Assembly: GCA_026002595.1 (NCBI GenBank)
Contig: BOBW01000086.1
Span: 1 to 6,861 of the forward strand
DNA length: 6,861 bases
DNA from: Spirochaetia bacterium
GTDB lineage: Bacteria > Spirochaetota > Spirochaetia > Treponematales > Breznakiellaceae
Reading direction: 5' to 3'
Shown: piece after piece, positions 1 through 3,900 of the stretch
Numbering within the stretch: the first letter of the stretch is position 1
Layout: every line of letters starts with the position of its first letter
The notes under the pieces: generated by a model
What the model was told of the DNA's origin: nothing
What the model saw: only the letters and a program-made list of their open reading frames with translations
Database searches by the model: none
Position numbers and translations under genes: made by a program

Positions 1-912
1 TCGTAAATTATTTGTAATGTCAAATGCAAGATTTGCAGTAAAGGTTGTAAATAGTATTTTTTCATTACCTTTCAGAATTGAAGCTAGCCTTTTAGCCCGA
101 TGCATAGCTACTACTGTTTTTCCTGTACCAGCTCCTCCTAATACACGAGCGGGTCCGGAATATGTTTTTTCAACTATTCGTCTTTGTGAGGGATGCAGGA
201 ATATTCTCCATTTTTCAAGAGGTTCTGCCATTATCCGCTTAAGTTCTTCCTCGCCTTCAATAATTACAAAAGATTTCTGGTTATCAGCTGTTTTTAAAGC
301 TTCATGGAGACCGATATTATCGGACAATGTTTGATCCTTATTCGATTTAAGTGTAAGAATTTCGTTAATGTCAAAACCATTTGCAACCCATTCGAGATTT
401 TCATATACATCTTCAGGGAAAGAAGGTTTTAATGAATAGAAACTTTCTATATCAGGGATAGTCCTTATAAATGGAATTTGTTCTGATGGTATTCCCAACA
501 TAGCAAGAGACTCATCTGCAACGAAAGCAAAAAGATTTGGCTTTGTAGGATTTACTGGTACTTCCGAGATTTTATACTCAATATCGAATATCTGAATGGC
601 GCCTGTTTTACGGTTAATATCACATTTTTTTCTTCTTGCCCAATCATACGCTTCATCATGATGATCTACCCATAATAACAAATACGTCCCGGTATCTTCC
701 TCCCGAATAACAATGCCTCGATAAGTATCATCTATACGAACAGACCATATTTTCTTATCAATAGTTCCATTGATTTTCTCATAGTTGATACCGGCTGAGA
801 TAGGATTATTCTTAAATTTGTTAATAAATTCGGTCACTTTGCCCTGGACTTGCCGAGGCAAAGAAGCAAAGGCGGTTAAAAATTCTGAGGATATTGCAAC
901 TGTATTTATCAT
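1..912 (-). CDS. UvrD/Rep-type SF1 helicase with N-terminal RelE/ParE-like domain, C-terminus missing
   Basis: This is a predicted ATP-dependent SF1 DNA helicase. The frame is open for 304 codons from ATG (912-910) to the left edge with no stop. The start is fixed by AGGAGGA five bases upstream and by the one-base overlap with the preceding gene. Residues 1-95 resemble a RelE/ParE toxin: FLTAF..LP near the start, then KINGTIDKKIWSVRIDD (46-62), a YR pair (64-65), and LLLWVDHHDEAYDWA (78-92). Residues 96-235 form a linker-like region I do not recognise. The helicase begins with a Q-motif-like FLHPSQRRIV (238-247), Walker A GGAGTGKT (259-266, Lys265) and motif Ia ILFTTFTANLA (286-296). Walker B and motifs III-VI must lie beyond the left edge. 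UvrD-like proteins with such an N-terminal domain are, as I recall, common in defence islands. Whether the RelE-like part still cleaves RNA cannot be told from the sequence. Confidence 0.9.
   Translation of the reverse strand, partial: MINTVAISSEFLTAFASLPRQVQGKVTEFINKFKNNPISAGINYEKINGTIDKKIWSVRIDDTYRGIVIREEDTGTYLLLWVDHHDEAYDWARRKKCDINRKTGAIQIFDIEYKISEVPVNPTKPNLFAFVADESLAMLGIPSEQIPFIRTIPDIESFYSLKPSFPEDVYENLEWVANGFDINEILTLKSNKDQTLSDNIGLHEALKTADNQKSFVIIEGEEELKRIMAEPLEKWRIFLHPSQRRIVEKTYSGPARVLGGAGTGKTVVAMHRAKRLASILKGNEKILFTTFTANLAFDITNNLR
628..912 (-). other. RelE/ParE-toxin-like N-terminal domain of the SF1 helicase
   Basis: Residues 1-95 follow the RelE/ParE layout. Two N-terminal helices (SSEFLTAFASLP; QGKVTEFINKFKNNP) lead to a KINGTIDKKIWSVRIDD strand with a YRGIVIR strand, then YLLLWVDHHDEAYDWA. 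In free-standing toxins this last strand carries catalytic or ribosome-contacting residues. Here Arg59, Arg65, His84, His85 and Tyr89 are candidates. No antitoxin-like gene is visible beside it, so a regulatory or binding role is as likely as RNase activity. Confidence 0.7.
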
Positions 913-3900
913 TAATGTCCTCCTGTAAATATATCTGTAGTTAATTCAGAGTCCCTGTTTATAACTTTCCAACCTTTATCAATGAAGGTTTTTGTGTATT
1001 CCTTTTGTGAATCTGTTAAAAATGCAATTTTATTATCGAGCCATACTAGTTCTGCCTCTGCGATAATAGCTCCGGATTCGTCAGCAAGTTCATATCCGGT
1101 AGATGATGGGGCTTTGATTCCTAGCAAAATTAGTTTTTCTGTAGCAGGTTTAGCTTCTTCAGCCAAATATTCCAGTGAATCTTTCCATGTTTCATCTATA
1201 ATAGTATCTAATGGCTCCGTAGTTTTTGATTGCTCAAATACCTGGATTAATGGAGAATATACATTTAATTCTATACCGGTTTGAGATACAGCATTGAAGT
1301 CATTAAGAAACTGCATGATATTAAAGAAATGCCAAAACCCATTCCATTCTTCTTCATAATGTACAGTTCGGGACTCTGGTTTATCATCAAGAAGAGAAAT
1401 GGTTTTACAATGAGCTTCAGTTTTAAGTTGGTTGAATTCGGCTATTGAAACATAAGTAAATACTCTATTCAAGGAATATTCTTCTTTTGGCATCCATGAT
1501 CCGATAACGACGCTATCCGAAGTTATTTCAGTTTCAGGTATTTCAAACACATTAAGTATTGGTTTAACCATTTTAAACCACTCATCAAATTTGCTTACAT
1601 CCCTATCTAAAAGTGAGAACGAATATGCCTTTGCCCGAGCAATAAATCTTGACTCTGCATCTGGGTTAGAAAGATACTCAATTAAAAGTTCAAGGTGATT
1701 TTTTTCATCAGTTCGCAGGTCAATTCCCCCTATCGTTTTAAGGACATGATTATAAAACTGGATATATGAAGGCATTGATCGGTAATCCAGCATGGGACTT
1801 GCAAAAGAGCCTATATCTTTGAAAGCACAATCAACATCCTTCCAGCTTAATACCCAGACACGAAATCTCCCGCTTTGAAGTATTGCACCGAGCTTTAGTG
1901 TATCATCTGCAACTTTATCTTTATGATATAGAAAACCATCTGTATAAATAGCAATAGGCTTAAGTTTATCAAGTTTTGGAGACGGCCAAAGAACAAAGTC
2001 AGCGCGGGTATTAACCGAAACCCCATCAGATTTAGTCAAATCAACCTGAGGTTCTATTTCCCAAATATTCCCATCTACAGACAGGCGATAACCAGGTTTA
2101 TTCTTTACCAGAGCCTTTTCAATTTGTATAATTCTCTCATCGTTATTCATTCTACCCAATGCTTCTATGAAGCGTTGTTCAAGTTCACTGTCAAACAGAT
2201 GATTAACTTCGATATTTGCTATTTTCTGAATGGGTTTTATATTCTTTTTTCCCTGTAAAATAGATTGAAGCAACTTTATAGCTGTCTTTCTTGAAATTTG
2301 TCCAATATTGCGGCTTTGACGATAGGCGAATAAGCAATGATAACACCCGTCTTTTTGCGGATCATCTTTGCATTTGCAATTTTCAAGGACATGCAGGGAT
2401 TTCTCAAATATTGAAACAAGCGTATTGATATTCTCTTTTGGATCATCCTGCATAAGCTGTTTTAGATAACCGGTTCCACCGGGCACAGAATCATAAATAA
2501 CCAGGTATTGTTTTTTATAGGATGTTTCGGGCATTGGTACTTCACTTATACAAGCTCTCAAGTGGTCAACATTACCAAAATATTCCTTCATACCAAGCAT
2601 TAAAGCCGCTGTAAAAGACTCTTGTTTAACCTTGGTTTCATCCATTGTTGTGGCAGGAATAAGCAGCCGGATCGCTTCAGTTGAGAACTCACGATAAAGA
2701 AAAAGACATTCCGTAAACGGTTCTGTATTTGATTTCTTATTCTCAGGACAGATTTTCGAATGCTTAGGAGTGTCGCTATCCTGTATTTTGCCGCAACTTT
2801 TACAGATTTTGAACCCTTTTCTTTTATGTTCAAGACCTGCAACGGTTAATGGATCTCCGATAATATCGTTTTCACCAAAATTTATTTCCCTCATTACCGC
2901 TTTTTTTACAAATTCATAGCCAAATTCAAAATCGTTATTATTCATCTGGTAAGCTTTGGTTATATCGGCATCTTCATTAACATCTACCAAAAGCTGTTTA
3001 CAGTAAAATCTGGTTGTCCTGTCATCAGATTCATCATAGGCAAAGCTCTTGTTGTAATCAGTATTCGAATAGACCATTTGAACTTTAAGCATGGTTCTAC
3101 GCTGTCCGGCATCTGCCCAGGCAGGACTCCCGCAACTCGGGCAAGATGCGACATCTTTTCCATGTTCTTCGAGTTGTGCATGGGAACAGTTAGGGCATAA
3201 TCTCCAGTTTTCAGGTTGGGTAGTATTAATATCTATCTGGTCAATGGTTAACTTTTTACCCTCAACATAGAAACTGTTATTGGGAGCAAATTCGGTCAAG
3301 GCGGAAGCCGCAGGCCGCGAATATTCATATATCACTGTATCCGGTTTACGTTTATCTGCAGGTCTTTCTGCTATGCCCTCTTCTGGTTGCTGTTTTCTGG
3401 TAAGGATTGCCTTTAAAATAATCCCGGCTTCCGGAAACGTATAATTAGGCAGCAAACTTTCATCGCAAAGGAAATTGAATATATCTTTTGAGTGGATGTT
3501 ATTTAATACACCAGCTAAAGCCCGCTGCTCCTTTTCCAGATCGGCTATTTGCTGATCGAATGAACTATCCTTCGGCCTATCCTTCAATTCTTTAATAAGT
3601 ACCGTTAGCTGCTTGATATTTCCGTGTATTACATCACGTTCTTTTTTCAATCCAAGAAAGGCAGAGTAAATTTTATAAGATAACTGGCTTTCTTGTTCAC
3701 CATCTCCGAAAGCGAATTTTTTTAACTCCTGAATTAAATCGACATCACTAAAGTCATTTGAAAATAATTCAATAAAGCTATTAAATAGGGGAGTAAGATT
3801 ATTCTGACTATAATCAAGGAAATTGTAAGGAAATATACCTTTAGCTTTCTTTTCGATATTGACAAGGCAAGTATATATTTTCTTTGGAATAGCGCTTTCC

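Noticed and set aside
17..334. Open frame of 105 codons on the plus strand
   Set aside because: It lies antisense to the region encoding the conserved Walker A and motif Ia of the SF1 helicase, and its translation shows no domain.
982..1284. Open frame of 100 codons on the plus strand
   Set aside because: It is a mirror of the helicase C-terminal coding frame; low-complexity Ser/Ala-rich product and no ribosome binding site of note.
2600..3181. Two minus-strand open frames of 80 and 65 codons in another phase
   Set aside because: Both overlap the uninterrupted helicase frame that encodes conserved cysteine motifs there; they are out-of-frame shadows.
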